Assembly: GCA_945643635.1 (NCBI GenBank)
Contig: CALZFC010000106.1
Coordinates: forward strand, 388,136-452,135
DNA length: 64,000 bases
Direction: 5' to 3'
DNA from: Allodiplogaster sudhausi
Taxonomy: Eukaryota; Nematoda; Chromadorea; Rhabditida; Diplogasteridae
A program made the position numbers and the translations under genes. Shown in pieces: positions 18,886 through 32,400 of this stretch (the first letter of the stretch is position 1; each line of letters opens with the position of its first letter). The notes beneath the pieces are model-generated. The model worked only from the letters and a program-made list of their open reading frames with translations. It was not told the DNA's origin and did no database searches.

Positions 18886-21800
18886 AAGGAACATAAAAAA
18901 ATGAGCGGCCAGGCTAACAGGCTAACCAACTGTGAGGCGGTGCACGGAATTCGCCGATTAAACCGATTTCTGGGATGCCCATGAACCGGCGCACACTATA
19001 CTTGACGGCTTTTCGACCAAAATTTGTTTCTCAGCGGGGCCAATTTTTTTTGTTCTCAGACCTCGGATGAGGAAACTTCTTTTAAATGTCTAATCGTTCA
19101 GACTTACTTTTATACAACATTACATAGCTAAAAAAACCGCCTTTCTCTGTAGAAAAATGTAGGATAGAGAGAGACACAGCTTCCGAGCTCTCTCTAAATG
19201 TTTTACGCTAAATTAATGACTTGTGATTACATATGGCTGGCTCAACTGCACACAAAGATTAGAAGAGAATATCAGCTCGGAGTGATAGTTTTAATATGCT
19301 TACTTTATTTCAGATTGCTCTAAATGAGCCTGGCCGCAAAAACTGCAGTTCCACACGGTCGCAAGGAACCGCAAAAGCTGCAGTTCCAAGCTATCGCAAG
19401 AAACCGCCAAAGCAGCGGTTCCATGCGTTCGCAAGTAACGGCAAAAAATGAGCAGCCAGGCTCACAGGCGAACCAACCGTGTGGCGGTGCCTTGAATTCG
19501 CCGATTAAACCGATTTCTGGGATGCCCACGAACCGGCGCACACTATACTTGACGGCTTTTCGACCAAAATTTTTTTCTCAACTTGGCCAATTTTTTTTGT
19601 TCTCAGACCTCGGATGAGGAAACTTCTTTTAAAAGTCTAATCGTTCAGACTTACTTTTATACAACATTACATAGCTTTAAAAAAACCGCCTTTCTCTGTA
19701 GAAAAATGTAGGATAGAGAGAGACACAGTTTCCGAGCTCTCTCTAAATGTTTTACGCTAAATTAAAGACTTGTGATTACATATGGCTGGCTCAACTGCAC
19801 ACAAAGATTAGAAGAGAATATCAGCTCGGAGTGATAGTTTTAATATGCTTACTTTATTTCAGATTGCTCTAAATGAGCCTGGCCGCAAAAACTGCAGTTC
19901 CACACGGTCGCAAGGAACCGCAGAAACTGCAGTTCCACACGGTCGCAAGGAACCGCAAAAGCTGCAGTTCCAAGCTATCGCAAGAAACCGCCAAAGCAGC
20001 GGTTCCATGCGTTCGCAAGTAACGGCAAAACATGAGCAGCCAGGCTCACAGGCGAACCAACCGTGTGGCGGTGCCTTGAATTCGCCGATTAAACCGATTT
20101 CTGGGATGCCCACGAACCGGCGCACACTATACTTGACGGCTTTTCGACCAAAATTTTTTTCTCAACTTGGCCAATTTTTTTTGTTCTCAGACCTCGGATG
20201 AGGAAACTTCTTTTAAAAGTCTAATCGTTCAGACTTACTTTTATACAACATTACATAGCTTTAAAAAAACCGCCTTTCTCTGTAGAAAAATGTAGGATAG
20301 AGAGAGACACAGTTTCCGAGCTCTCTCTAAATGTTTTACGCTAAATTAAAGACTTGTGATTACATATGGCTGGCTCAACTGCACACAAAGATTAGAAGAG
20401 AATATCAGCTCGGAGTGATAGTTTTAATATGCTTACTTTATTTCAGATTGCTCTAAATGAGCCTGGCCGCAAAAACTGCAGTTCCACACGGTCGCAAGGA
20501 ACCGCAGAACCTGCAGCTCCAAGCGTTCGCAAGGAACCGCAAAAGCTGCAGTTCCAAGCGTTCGCAAGAAACCGCCAAAGCAGCGGTTCCATGCGTTCGC
20601 AAGTAACGGCAAAAAATGAGCAGCCAGGCTCACAGGCGAACCAACCGTGTGGCGGTGCCTTGAATTCGCCGATTAAACCGATTTCTGGGATGCCCATGAA
20701 CCGGCGCACACTATACTTGACGGCTTTTCGACCAACATTTTTTTCTCAACTTGGCCAATTTTTTTTGTTCTCAGACCTCGGATGAGGAAACTTCTTTTAA
20801 AAGTCTAATCGTTCAGACTTACTTTTATACAACATTACATAGCTTTAAAAAAACCGCCTTTCTCTGTAGAAAAATGTAGGATAGAGAGAGACACAGTTTC
20901 CGAGCTCTCTCTAAATGTTTTACGCTAAATTAAAGACTTGTGATTACATATGGCTGGCTCAACTGCACACAAAGATTAGAAGAGAATATCAGCTCGGAGT
21001 GATAGTTTTAATATGCTTACTTTATTTCAGATTGCTCTAAATGAGCCTGGCCGCAAAAACTGCAGTTCCACACGGTCGCAAGGAACCGCAGAACCTGCAG
21101 CTCCAAGCGTTCGCAAGGAACCGCAAAAGCTGCAGTTCCAAGCGTTCGCAAGAAACCGCCAAAGCAGCGGTTCCATGCGTTCGCAAGTAACGGCAAAAAA
21201 TGAGCAGCCAGGCTCACAGGCGAACCAACCGTGTGGCGGTGCCTTGAATTCGCCGATTAAACCGATTTCTGGGATGCCCATGAACCGGCGCACACTATAC
21301 TTGACGGCTTTTCGACCAACATTTTTTTCTCAACTTGGCCAATTTTTTTGTTCTCAGACCTCGGATGAGGAAACTTCTTTTAAAAGTCTAATCGTTCAGA
21401 CTTACTTTTATACAACATTACATAGCTTTAAAAAAACCGCCTTTCTCTGTAGAAAAATGTAGGATAGAGAGAGACACAGTTTCCGAGCTCTCTCTAAATG
21501 TTTTACGCTAAATTAAAGACTTGTGATTACATATGGCTGGCTCAACTGCACACAAAGATTAGATGAGAATATCAGCTCGGAGTGATAGTTTTAATATGCT
21601 TCCTTTATTTCAGATTGCTCTAAATGAGCCTGGCCGCAAAAACTGCAGCTCCAATCGTTCGCAAGGAACCGCAAAAGCTGCAGTTCCAAGCGTTCGCAAG
21701 AAACCGCCAAAGCAGCGGTTCCATGCGTTCGCAAGTAACGGCAAAAAATGAGCAGCCAGGCTCACAGGCGAACCAACCGTGTGGCGGCGCCTTGAATTCG

Positions 21801-22939
21801 CCGATTAAACCGATTTCTGGGATGCCCATGAACCGGCGCACACTATACTTGACGGCTTTTCGACCAAAATTTTTTTCTCAACTTGGCCAATTTTTTTTGT
21901 TCTCAGACCTCGGATGAGGAAACTTCTTTTAAAAGTCTAATCGTTCAGACTTACTTTTATACAACATTACATAGCTTTAAAAAAACCGCCTTTCTCTGTA
22001 GAAAAATGTAGGATAGAGAGAGACACAGTTTCCGAGCTCTCTCTAAATGTTTTACGCTAAATTAAAGACTTCTGATTACATATGGCTGGCTCAACTGCAC
22101 ACAAAGATTAGATGAGAATATCAGCTCGGAGTGATAGTTTTAATATGCTTCCTTTATTTCAGATTGCTCTAAATGAGCCTGGCCGCAAAAACTGCAGTTC
22201 CAAACGTTCGCAAGGAACCGCAGAACCTGCAGTTCCAAGCGTTCGCAAGGAACCGCAAATGCTGCAGTTCCAAGCGTTCGCAAGAAACCGCCAAAGCAGC
22301 GGTTCCATGTGTTCGCAAGGAACATCAAAAAATGAGCGGCCAGGCTAACAGGCTAACCAACTGTGAGGCGGTGCATGGAATTCGCCGATTAAACCGATTT
22401 CTGGGATGCCCATGAACCGGCGCACACAATACTTGACGGTTTTTCGACCAAAATTTTTTTCTCAGCGGGGCCAATTTTTTTTGTTCTCAGACCTCGGATG
22501 AGGAAACTTCTTTTAAATGTCTAATCGTTCAGACTTACTTTTATACAACATTACATAGCTAAAAAAACCGCCTTTCTCTGTAGAAAAATGTAGGATAGAG
22601 AGAGACACAGCTTCCGAGCTCTCTCTAAATGTTTTACGCTAAATTAAAGACTTGTGATTACATATGGCTGGCTCAACTGCACACAAAGAATAGAAGAGAA
22701 TATCAGCTCGCAGTAATAGTTTTAATATGCTTCCTTTATTTCAGATTGCTCTAAATGAGCCTGGCCGCAAAAACTGCAGTTCCAAACGGTCGCAAGGAAC
22801 CGCAAAAGCTGCAGTTCCAAGCGTTCGCAAGAAACCGCCAAAGCAGCGGTTCCATGCGTTCGCAAGTAACGGCAAAAAATGAGCGGCCAGGCCCACAGGC
22901 GAACCAGCCGTGTGGCGGTGCCTTGAATTCGCCGAACGG
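18886..22939 (+). repeat. A array 2 (549- and 584-bp units)
   Basis: CCTGGCCGCAAAA starts at 19329, 19878, 20462, 21046, 21629, 22178 and 22760, giving spacings of 549, 584, 584, 583, 549 and 582. Long units carry one extra 35-bp CGCAAGGAACCGCA monomer. Several units share AACTTGGCCAA instead of AGCGGGGCCAA. Confidence 0.93.
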
Positions 22940-24000
22940 AATGCAGAGCCAGGAAGGCAGACCCAAGAGTGAGGAGCTACCTCAAACTTGGGTAACTAAA
23001 CCGGCGTTTGTAAGAGAGCGCTGGATGCCTATGAATTTGCGCAAACTACACTTGCCGAGTTTTCGAAGGGAGTTCATGATGCTGAGTGTGCGTACTTGGA
23101 ATGCTGGCAAAGTGCCAAAAAATTATTATTTTAAGAGTTTTACTGCTTTAAAGGTTACATAAAATTACAAAAAAAATCAGAGAGTAAGAGTAGAGTGTGA
23201 GAGACATGATAGAATTGTCTCTCTCTCTTTCTCTCTCTCTATGTCGTCTCTCTCTCTCTTTCTTTCTAAGTGAACAGGCTACTTCAGGACTTGATCGTGT
23301 ACTTGTAAGTGTCCGTGAGAACGCTCAACGTGAATTATATACATCTCTCTGTAGCTCATTACAAAGCTCTTCCTTTGTACAATTCACTGGTATAGAGAGA
23401 GAGTCAACTTTCGGTTTCTTTGTAAGTGTTTTAATGTGTTTTAATGGAAAGACACACATATGTTGACATCGTGCTAAAAACTTTAAATGGCTTGTGAATG
23501 CGTTCAATGGCCACGAAAAAATGCAGATTTTTGCAGAGAGACAGAGGAATACGAGAGGAAGACAGAGAAATAGAGAGAGAGTGGAAAAGTAAGTTGTAAG
23601 TGTATGTATTTAATGTATTTCATTTGTTTGGCTGTATGTTTGCAAGAGGTGCGAAGTGGTCGACGGAGGTGCGAAGTGAGAGTCGACGTCTGTTTTTCTC
23701 TGCCAACGCTATCTCGCCTTTTCGCGCCTGTGACTTTTTTTCTCTAACCTCTCAAAAACGCACCTATAACGGGCTGTTTTCGTCGAGGGGCGGAGCTAAG
23801 CGACTGTTTCGTTGTCTAACCTCCGTGTTTTGCGAGCAGCCTCGGTGATCTCGCGTGTCGCAGCCTCGGCGAACTTGTTTTTCTTTTCTCTGCTCGTCTG
23901 ATCTCTCGACTCATACCGCACTCTCTTCGTTTCTGCAGCTCTCATGCCTGCTCTCCTCTATTTCTCCCATGCATTTTGGTCCTAGTGACACTTCTGCTTG
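22940..24000 (+). repeat. B module (lacking the final ACTAGTTAACTAAG)
   Basis: Continuous with A array 2. It stops at ACTTCTGCTTGTG, where a second B fragment begins. Confidence 0.85.
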
Positions 24001-24787
24001 TGTCTCTCTCTCTCTTTCTTTCTAAGTGAACAGGCTACTTCAGGACTTGATCGTGTACTTGTAAGTGTCTGTGAGAACGCTCAACGTGAATTATATACAT
24101 CTCTCTGTAGCTCATTACAAAGCTCTTCCTTTGTACAATTCACTGGTATAGAGAGAGAGTCAACTTTCGGTTTCTTTGTAAGTGTTTTAATGTGTTTTAA
24201 TGGAAAGACACACATATGTTGACATCGTGCTAAAAACTTTAAATGGCTTGTGAATGCGTTCAATGGCCACGAAAAAATGCAGATTTTTGCAGAGAGACAG
24301 AGGAATACGAGAGGAAGACAGAGAAATAGAGAGAGAGTGGAAAAGTAAGTTGTAAGTGTATGTATTTAATGTATTTCATTTGTTTGGCTGTATGTTTGCA
24401 AGAGGTGCGAAGTGGTCGACGGAGGTGCGAAGTGAGAGTCGACGTCTGTTTTTCTCTGCCAACGCTATCTCGCCTTTTCGCGCCTGTGACTTTTTTTCTC
24501 TAACCTCTCAAAAACGCACCTATACGGGCTGTTTTCGTCGAGGGGCGGAGCTAAGCGACTGTTTCGTTGTCTAACCTCCGTGTTTTGCGAGCAGCCTCGG
24601 TGATCTCGCGTGTCGCAGCCTCGGCGAACTTGTTTTTCTTTTCTCTGCTCGTCTGATCTCTCGACTCATACCGCACTCTCGTCGTTTCTGCAGCTCTCAT
24701 GCCTGCTCTCCTCTATTTCTCCCATGCATTTTGGTCCTAGTGACACTTCTGCTTGTGAACTATCTAGAGTAAACTAGTTAACTAAGT
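24001..24787 (+). repeat. B module, 3' three quarters only (tandem partial duplication)
   Basis: Restarts inside the CT tract (TCTCTCTCTTTCTTTCTAAG) and repeats B at an offset of about 755. ACCTATACGGG near 24519 has lost one A relative to the other copies. Confidence 0.85.
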
Positions 24788-25325
24788 TACGCTATTTCCG
24801 GGAGTACCGCTATTTTAGGGAGCTAAAGAACAAAAAAAAGTTTTAGAGTTCAGGGTCTCAGCTAAGCTTAGGGAGTTAAAGAAGAGTTAAGGAGTTTTTA
24901 GAGTTCAGGGTCTCAGCTAAGCTTAGGGAGTGAAAGAAGAGTTAAGGAGTTTTTAGAGTTTAGGGTCTCAGCTAAGCTTAGGGAGTTAAAGAAGAGTTAA
25001 GGAGTTTTTAGAGTTCAGGGTATCAGCTAAGCTTAGGGAGTGAAAGAAGAGTTAAGGAGTTTTAGAGTTTAGGGTCTCAGCTAAGCTTAGGGAATGAAAG
25101 AAGAGTTAAGGAGTTTTTAGAGTTCAGGGTCTCAGCTAAGCTTAGGGAGTTAAAAAAGATCTAATGAGTTTTTAGTTGGAGTGCAAGAAGAGAAAGAAAG
25201 ACATCAAAGGTTTGAAGAAGTGTTCAGAGCACGCTAAAGAGCTTACGAATACATCATATCATAAAGCATGCTAAGTATGAGAGTTTAAGTAATTCAATGC
25301 ACTAATAAAGACTCCTCTAATTTTT
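24788..25325 (+). repeat. C array (six to seven copies) and D unit
   Basis: This is the longest C array, with alternating GGGAGTTAAAG and GGGAGTGAAAG units, which suggests dimer-wise amplification. One D unit follows. Confidence 0.85.
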
Positions 25326-25766
25326 CGCTCCACTGCACGTAGAGCTAAGAAGGCCATCTCAGCTCGATGTAACGCCTAGCCAAGAAGGCCATCTCAGTTC
25401 GACGGCACGCCGAGCCAAGACGGCCAACTCAGCTCCACTGAACGCAGAGCCAAGAAGTCCATCTCAGCTCTGCGTAATGCAAAGCCAGGACGGCAGAGTC
25501 AAGTTGAGGAGCAACCTCAAACTTGGGAAATTAAACCGGCTTTGGAGAGCAAGCGCTGGATGCCTATGTATTTGCGCAACCTATACTGACCGAGTTTTCT
25601 AAGGGAGTTCATGATGCTGGGTATGCGTACTTGGAGTGTTGGCAAAGTGCCAAAAAAAGATTTTTTTGATAATTTAACTCCTTTAAAGGTTACATAAAAT
25701 TACAAAAAAAAAACAGAGAGTAAGGGTAGAGTGGGAGAGAACTGATAGAACTGTCTCTCTCTCTTT
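25326..25766 (+). repeat. E minisatellite and a diverged B fragment
   Basis: Four E monomers, then the start of a B with GGAGTGTTGGCAAAGTGCC. It is cut at its CT tract by the 3.6-kb duplication. Confidence 0.8.
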
Positions 25767-25815
25767 TTTCGTTGGAAAACCGACCGACGGCGTTGATGAA
25801 GCCAGGCACTGACAT
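25767..25815 (-). pseudogene. Duplicated first 16 codons of the macro-Helitron gene
   Basis: The bases equal 10904-10952, including the start codon and the preceding acceptor. The match stops at residue 16 (FSNE) and the frame runs into a GA-rich tract of a B fragment. It is a relic of the 3.6-kb duplication and carries no macro-fold element. Confidence 0.85.
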
Positions 25816-28800
25816 TCTGAAGAAAAGGAAAATGAAAGAAGTTATTTACGAAGGAATATCCAAACAGCATTTGATTGAGAATAAGTGAAGATGAGCGGTC
25901 ACATTACTATGTGAAGATGAGAGGTCACATTAGAAAGTGGCAGAGAGAGAAAGAAATAAAATAAACGCGAACAATCAAGCTCTGGGTGGACAGAGAGAGA
26001 AGACAGAGACGAGATAGAGAAATTGAGAGAGAGAGAGAGACAGGATGTGAGAGAGAAAAAGACGCAGAAATGAAAGAAAGAGACCAGCATAAACATAGTA
26101 AATGTTTGCAATAAATGCAGTAATTGTGATACAATTAGGATGTCAGCCATTTCTGCATATTATTGAAGTATATCTGCATATCCAAATCGGTTCTCATATG
26201 AAAATACACGAAAATGTGTATTCCAGTTCATATTGATAATGTAAATATTATTAATATGGAACACTGTAATTAAAAACACATTTTAAAAAGTCCTTGAAAG
26301 GTACAATCGATGCATCCCATGCATTTGAGTATGATTCAATAATGAGTTCTATGTATAGGGCTGTACTGTATGTATATTCTCAAAGGTACTGTGTGTTGGG
26401 CGATGCTGTGTGTAGCAAAAAAGATTTTAAAAATGAACTCATGGATGATATGTTATGAAATCCGCAAACAAATGCGTAATCAGCGCATTTCCAATGCATA
26501 TTCTTAAAATTAATATTGTTAACAATATGAATGCACAATAATGCACATAATGCAAATTGCGAAAAAAAAATTTTTTTTCAAAAATAGAGAGAAGATATTA
26601 CTAATGCATCCGATATAGTAGATGCTTTGGGCTGTACTGTATGTTCTCAAACTGTGTCTTAGACAAAAAAATATATTAACCATGCACAAAAAATATTATT
26701 ATTACTCAAGTATTACATTGCGAAAACATTGAAAAATGCGTCAATCACGCTTACCAATGCATCCGATATCTTAGATGCATTAATATATGGTACTGTATGT
26801 TCTCATAGGTACTGTGTTTTGAGCAATACTTAAAAAAACGATATAAAAGATGCAAGAACTAAAAAAAAACAATTGCAACTGAAGCATAACATTGCAAGAA
26901 TGTTGGGAAATGCATGACTCAAGCTTTTTCAAAAGCAATTGTAAAACATTACAGCTCCAGCTTTTCAGCGAGACACAGAAAAGAAAACACAAATTAATGG
27001 CCCGTTCAAACCAATAACGGTGTCAACTGCAGTTGCACAACATTATCGGTCAATATATTATGGCTTTGAGTGGATATGGTAAGTAAACCGGAAGGTCGAT
27101 TAATACCATTTTCAGTAAACCGACATATACCACACTAATCGACAGTACAAACATATATCGACATTAGCGGCACGGACTATGCTGCGAATGTAAAATCAGG
27201 TAAAATTGCGAGAAGTAAGAAGAAAACAACAAAAGCAGTAAGAAGTAGAAAAGTAGCGAAACTGTACATAGAGAGAGAGACAGCCAGAGAGCGCGAAGGA
27301 AGTATAGAGCGAGAGAAATAGAGAAAAAAAGGAGTGAGAGACAAAGACCGAATAGAAGAAGTAGAAAAGGTGCGAAACTGTACATAGAGAGAGAGACAGC
27401 CAGAGAGCGCGAAAGAAGCATGCAGCGAGAGAAAAAGAGAAGAATGAAAAGAACAAACATTTACATACAAATGATGTAAAAATACAAAAGTAACTATCTC
27501 CAGTTGGAGAGACACAAACAGAGAGCGCGAAGGAAGTATAGAGCAAGAGAAATAGAGAAGAATGAAAAGAACGAACCTTTACATACAAATGATGTAAAAA
27601 TACAAAAGTAAATATCTCCAGCTGGAGAGACACAACCAGAGAGCGCGAAGGAAGCATAGGGCGAGAGAAATAAAGAAGAATGAAAAGAACGAACCATTAC
27701 ATACAAATGATGTAAAAATACAAAAGTAAATATCTCCAATTGATGTAAAAATAAAAAAAGTAAATGTCTCCAGTTCTACAAAAAAAGGAAAGCACAATAA
27801 AGAGTAAATATGACGCGGAACAAAGCGGGAAGCAGAAAGGCAAAGAAAGAGAGATAGACAACATTAATAACAAAACGTGGAGCGTAATGAAATATAGTGA
27901 ACAAGAAATCGGAAAAATTCAAAGAATAAATTATTGCCGCTTCTCGTATGGCGACTGCATTATGATAGGAATTGAAGGAAGAATGACCAACAGGAGTATT
28001 TCTTTTCTCTGTTTCTTTCATCCATCTCGTATTATCGTAATATTTTTTAGTGCAGGAAGAAGCGGTATGACATGCCTGGGTCACTCTATCACGGCGGCCT
28101 GATTCTTATATTCTTTTCTCTTCTTGTCTGGTCTCTCTTACTTATTCGTATTATATTGTGATCTCTGCGGATTAGGCTGCGGAACAGGACACCACTTGAG
28201 CGGTGCAGGAAAAGCGATATGGCACACCTGGGTCACCAAATAAAGGCGGTCTTTTTTTCTTTTTACTATTCTCTGCTTGTCTCGTCTCTCTTGCATATTC
28301 GTACTATCTTGTAGTGGTGAAGAAAGAAGCGATGTGGCATTCTTGTGGTCGCAGCGGTTTATACTGAGCAACAGGACATCACGGTACAGGGTCAACACAC
28401 GCAGTAAACTTTAGTAACTATTAAGCAATAAAAATATATACATAGCGAATTATTTTACAGTACCGGTCAAAATTCTATAAACTTTTGGTTTTTGTGCATA
28501 ATTTCTTTCAAAGTTAGTGAAAGTTGATGAAATTTCCAGGGTTGCTTCTTTATGCTGTCAGATTATTAGTTCCAAAATATTGATTTCATAGATCGACTAC
28601 AAGGCGAGAAAAAAATCAATAAGTCAATATCACCCGGGTGCACATTTAGGCGTAATAAACAAAATGGGTTGTTTCTTTGATGATCGGGTAGTTATTATTG
28701 GATACATGATTTTTCTGTATTCTAGAGCATCTCTGCGATAAAGTTTTGATCTAATCGCTATTTAGTCACATGTTTTTACATGTTGACTTTTTATTACCCG

Positions 28801-29378
28801 TGGCTGCATGTCTTGATGGCGCTTGGCAGCTTGCCAAGTTGCGAGAGAGACTCTTTAACGTTGTTCTTTAAGTACGTTAGATACATGAGAAGAACCGCCT
28901 TTCTCTGCTGCATCCAACACCATGGAGAATGACGCCTCTATTAAAATCTACTTATTTTTGCGGTAATTTTGAGCTATAAACCATCTTTCTACCATAAAAA
29001 CAAAACAAGCTAATGCCTTTCCCGGCTCAACTGAACGTAGAGCCAAGAAGGCCATCTCAGCTCGACGTCACAGCTCTCTCTTACTGTTTAACGCTAATTT
29101 AAAGACTTTTTATTACATATGGCTGCATGTCTTGATAGCCCTTGGCAAACTAATTTGCTTTTTTTCTTTTAATTATGGAACTTGGGAACTCTAAAAAGCA
29201 AGGAACACTTAAAATTTTATTTCCCGAATTTTTTTGGAATTTTTTTTTTAATTTTTAGACTTCAGAAGCTCCTTTAAAGCTCTCTGGACTTTGGAAACTA
29301 TGCTCCTTTAAAGGCAAAATTTTCCTGATATTTATGGTGCTGTTGTCTAAATTTTCTAATAAGCTAAGGTTCTAAGTG
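25767..29378. repeat. 3.6-kb segmental duplication, copy 2
   Basis: This is the second copy, flanked on the left by a truncated B fragment (CT tract at 25753-25765) and on the right by an H linker that continues into an M35 array. The shared bases at the left join are only TTTC, so the breakpoint shows microhomology at most. Confidence 0.93.
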
Positions 29379-29850
29379 CTTTACAAAGTTCTATTGCAAA
29401 GTGCTCTTCTTATCATGTGTTCTAAGTGCTACTATAGAAATCTTCAAATTTTTCTGGTCATTTTGAGCAATCAACTATGTTTCTGCGATAAAAATGAAGC
29501 AAGATACAAAGATATTGCCTTTCCCGACACCACAACACGTTGAGCTAAGAAGGCCATCTCAGCTCAACGTCACGTCAAGCCAAGAAGGCCATCTCAGCTC
29601 GACGTCACGTCAAGCCAAGAAGGCCATCTCAACTCGACGTCACGTCAAGTCAAGAAGGCCATCTCAACTCGACGTCACGTCAAGCCAAGAAGGCCATCTC
29701 AACTCGACGTCACGTCAAGCCAAGAATGCCATCTCAACTCGACGTCACGTCAAGCCAAGAAGGCCATCTCAGCTCGACGTCACGTCAAGCTAAGTAGGCC
29801 ATCTCAGCTCGACGTCACGTCAAGCTAAGAAGGCCATTCCATGTGTTCGC
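29379..29850 (+). repeat. H tail and M35 minisatellite (about nine monomers)
   Basis: Nearly the same monomer order as 18541-18885, with one AATGCC monomer and one AAGTAGG monomer in matching positions. The two arrays are therefore copies of one another and did not expand independently. Confidence 0.85.
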
Positions 29851-30472
29851 AAGGAACATCAAAAAATGAGCGGCCAGGCTAACAGGCTAACCAACTGTGA
29901 GGCGGTGCATGGAATTCGCCGATTAAACCGATTTCTGGGATGCCCATGAACCGGCGCACACTATACTTGACGGTTTTTCGACCAAAATTTTTTTCTCAGC
30001 GGGGCCAATTTTTTTTGTTCTCAGACCTCGGATGAGGAAACTTCTTTTAAATGTCTAATCGTTCAGACTTACTTTTATACAACATTACATAGCTAAAAAA
30101 ACCGCCTTTCTCTGTAGAAAAATGTAGGATAGAGAGAGACACAGCTTCCGAGCTCTCTCTAAATGTTTTACGCTAAATTAAAGACTTGTGATTACATATG
30201 GCTGGCTCAACTGCACACAAAGAATAGAAGAGAATATCAGCTCGCAGTAATAGTTTTAATATGCTTCCTTTATTTCAGATTGCTCTAAATGAGCCTGGCC
30301 GCAAAAACTGCAGTTCCAAACGGTCGCAAGGAACCGCAAAAGCTGCAGTTCCAAGCGTTCGCAAGAAACCGCCAAAGCAGCGGTTCCATGCGTTCGCAAG
30401 TAACGGCAAAAAATGAGCGGCCAGGCCCACAGGCGAACCAGCCGTGTGGCGGTGCCTTGAATTCGCCGAACG
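29851..30472 (+). repeat. A unit
   Basis: Single unit. The landmark CCTGGCCGCAAAA is at 30294. It carries the GAATAGAAGAG variant seen before full B copies. Confidence 0.88.
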
Positions 30473-31568
30473 GAATGCAGAGCCAGGAAGGCAGACCCAA
30501 GAGTGAGGAGCTACCTCAAACTTGGGTAACTAAACCGGCGTTTGTAAGAAAGCGCTGGATGCCTATGAATTTGCGCAAACTACACTTGCCGAGTTTTCGA
30601 AGGGAGTTCATGATGCTGAGTGTGCGTACTTGGAATGCTGGCAAAGTGCCAAAAAATTATTATTTTAAGAGTTTTACTGCTTTAAAGGTTACATAAAATT
30701 ACAAAAAAAATCAGAGAGTAAGAGTAGAGTGTGAGAGACATGATAGAATTGTCTCTCTCTCTTTCTCTCTCTCTATGTCGTCTCTCTCTCTCTTTCTTTC
30801 TAAGTGAACAGGCTACTTCAGGACTTGATCGTGTACTTGTAAGTGTCTGTGAGAACGCTCAACGTGAATTATATACATCTCTCTGTAGCTCATTACAAAG
30901 CTCTTACTTTGTACAATTCACTGGTATAGAGAGAGAGTCAACTTTCGGTCTCTTTGTAAGTGTTTTAATGTGTTTTAATGGAAAGACACACATATGTTGA
31001 CATCGTGCTAAAAACTTTAAATGGCTTGTGAATGCGTTCAATGGCCACGAAAAAATGCAGATTTTTGCAGAGAGACATAGGAATACGAGAGGAAGACAGA
31101 GAAATAGAGAGAGAGTGGAAAAGTAAGTTGTAAGTGTATGTATTTAATGTATTTCATTTGTTTGGCTGTATGTTTGCAAGAGGTGCGAAGTGGTCGACGG
31201 AGGTGCGAAGTGAGAGTCGACGTCTGTTTTTCTCTGCCAACGCTATCTCGCCTTTTCGCGCCTGTGACTTTTTTTCTCTAACCTCTCAAAAACGCACCTA
31301 TAACGGGCTGTTTTCGTCGAGGGGCGGAGCTAAGCGACTGTTTCGTTGTCTAACCTCCGTGTTTTGCGAGCAGCCTCGGTGATCTCGCGTGTCGCAGCCT
31401 CGGCGAACTTGTTTTTCTTTTCTCTGCTCGTCTGATCTCTCGACTCATACCGCACTCTCGTCGTTTCTGCAGCTCTCATGCCTGCTCTCCTCTATTTCTC
31501 CCATGCATTTTGGTCCTAGTGACACTTCTGCTTGTGAACTATCTAGAGGAACTAGTTAACTAAGTTAC
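30473..31568 (+). repeat. B module
   Basis: Full copy with the TTTGTAAGAAAGCGC and GCGCAAACTAC variants, which tie it to the copies at 42.2, 47.2 and 54.9 kb. Confidence 0.88.
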
Positions 31569-32400
31569 GCTATTTCCGGGAGTACCGCTATTTTAGGGAG
31601 CTAAAGAACAAAAAAAAGTTTAAGAGTTCATGGTCTCAGCTAAGCTTAGGGAGTTAACGAAGAGTTAAGGAGTTTTTAGAGTTCAGGGTCTCAGCTAAGC
31701 TTAGGGAGTTAAAGAAGAGTTAAGGAGTTTTTAGAGTTCAGCGTCTCAGCTATGCTTAGGGAGTTAAAGAAGAGTTAAGGAGTTTTTAGAGTTCAGGGTC
31801 TAAGCTAAGCTTAGGGAGTTAAAAAAGATCTAATGAGTTTTTAGTTGGAGTGCAAGAAGAGAAAGAAAGACATCAAAGGTTTGAAGAAGAGTTCAGAGCA
31901 CGCTAAAGAGCTTACGAATACAGCATATCATAAAGCATGCTAAGTATGAGAGTTTAAGTAAGAAGAGTTAAGGAGTTTTTAGAGTTAAGGGTCTCAGCTA
32001 AGCTTAGGGAGTTAAAGAAGATGTAATGAGTTTTTAGCTGGAGTGCAAGAAGAGAAAGGAAAACGTCAAAGGTTTGAAGAAGAGTTCAGAGCACGCCAAA
32101 GAGCTTACGAATACAGCATATCATAAAGCATGCTAAGTATGAGAGTTTAAGTAAGAAGAGTTAAGGAGTTTTTAGAGTTAAGGGTCTCAGCTAAGCTTAG
32201 GGAGTTAAAGAAGATGTAATGAGTTTTTAGCTGGAGTGCAAGAAGAGAAAGGAAAACATCAAAGGTTTGAAGAAGAGTTCAGAGCACGCCAAAGAGCTTA
32301 CGAATACAGCACATCAGAAAGCATGCTAAGTATGAGAGTTTAAGTAATTCTATGCACTAATAAAGACTCCTAATTTTTCAGGTAATTCTAAGCTTCACAT
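31569..32400 (+). repeat. C array (four copies) and three D units of 193 bp
   Basis: D starts (GAGTTAAA-AAGAT) fall at 31816, 32009 and 32202, exactly 193 bp apart. Each D ends with a C-like piece, so D is a C monomer with a 140-bp tail. Confidence 0.88.

Noticed and set aside
22755..23162. 135-codon frame crossing A into B (also 30289, 42027, 46999, 54675)
   Set aside because: It joins minisatellite and module sequence. One near-identical copy ends early after a single change, and no domain is recognisable.
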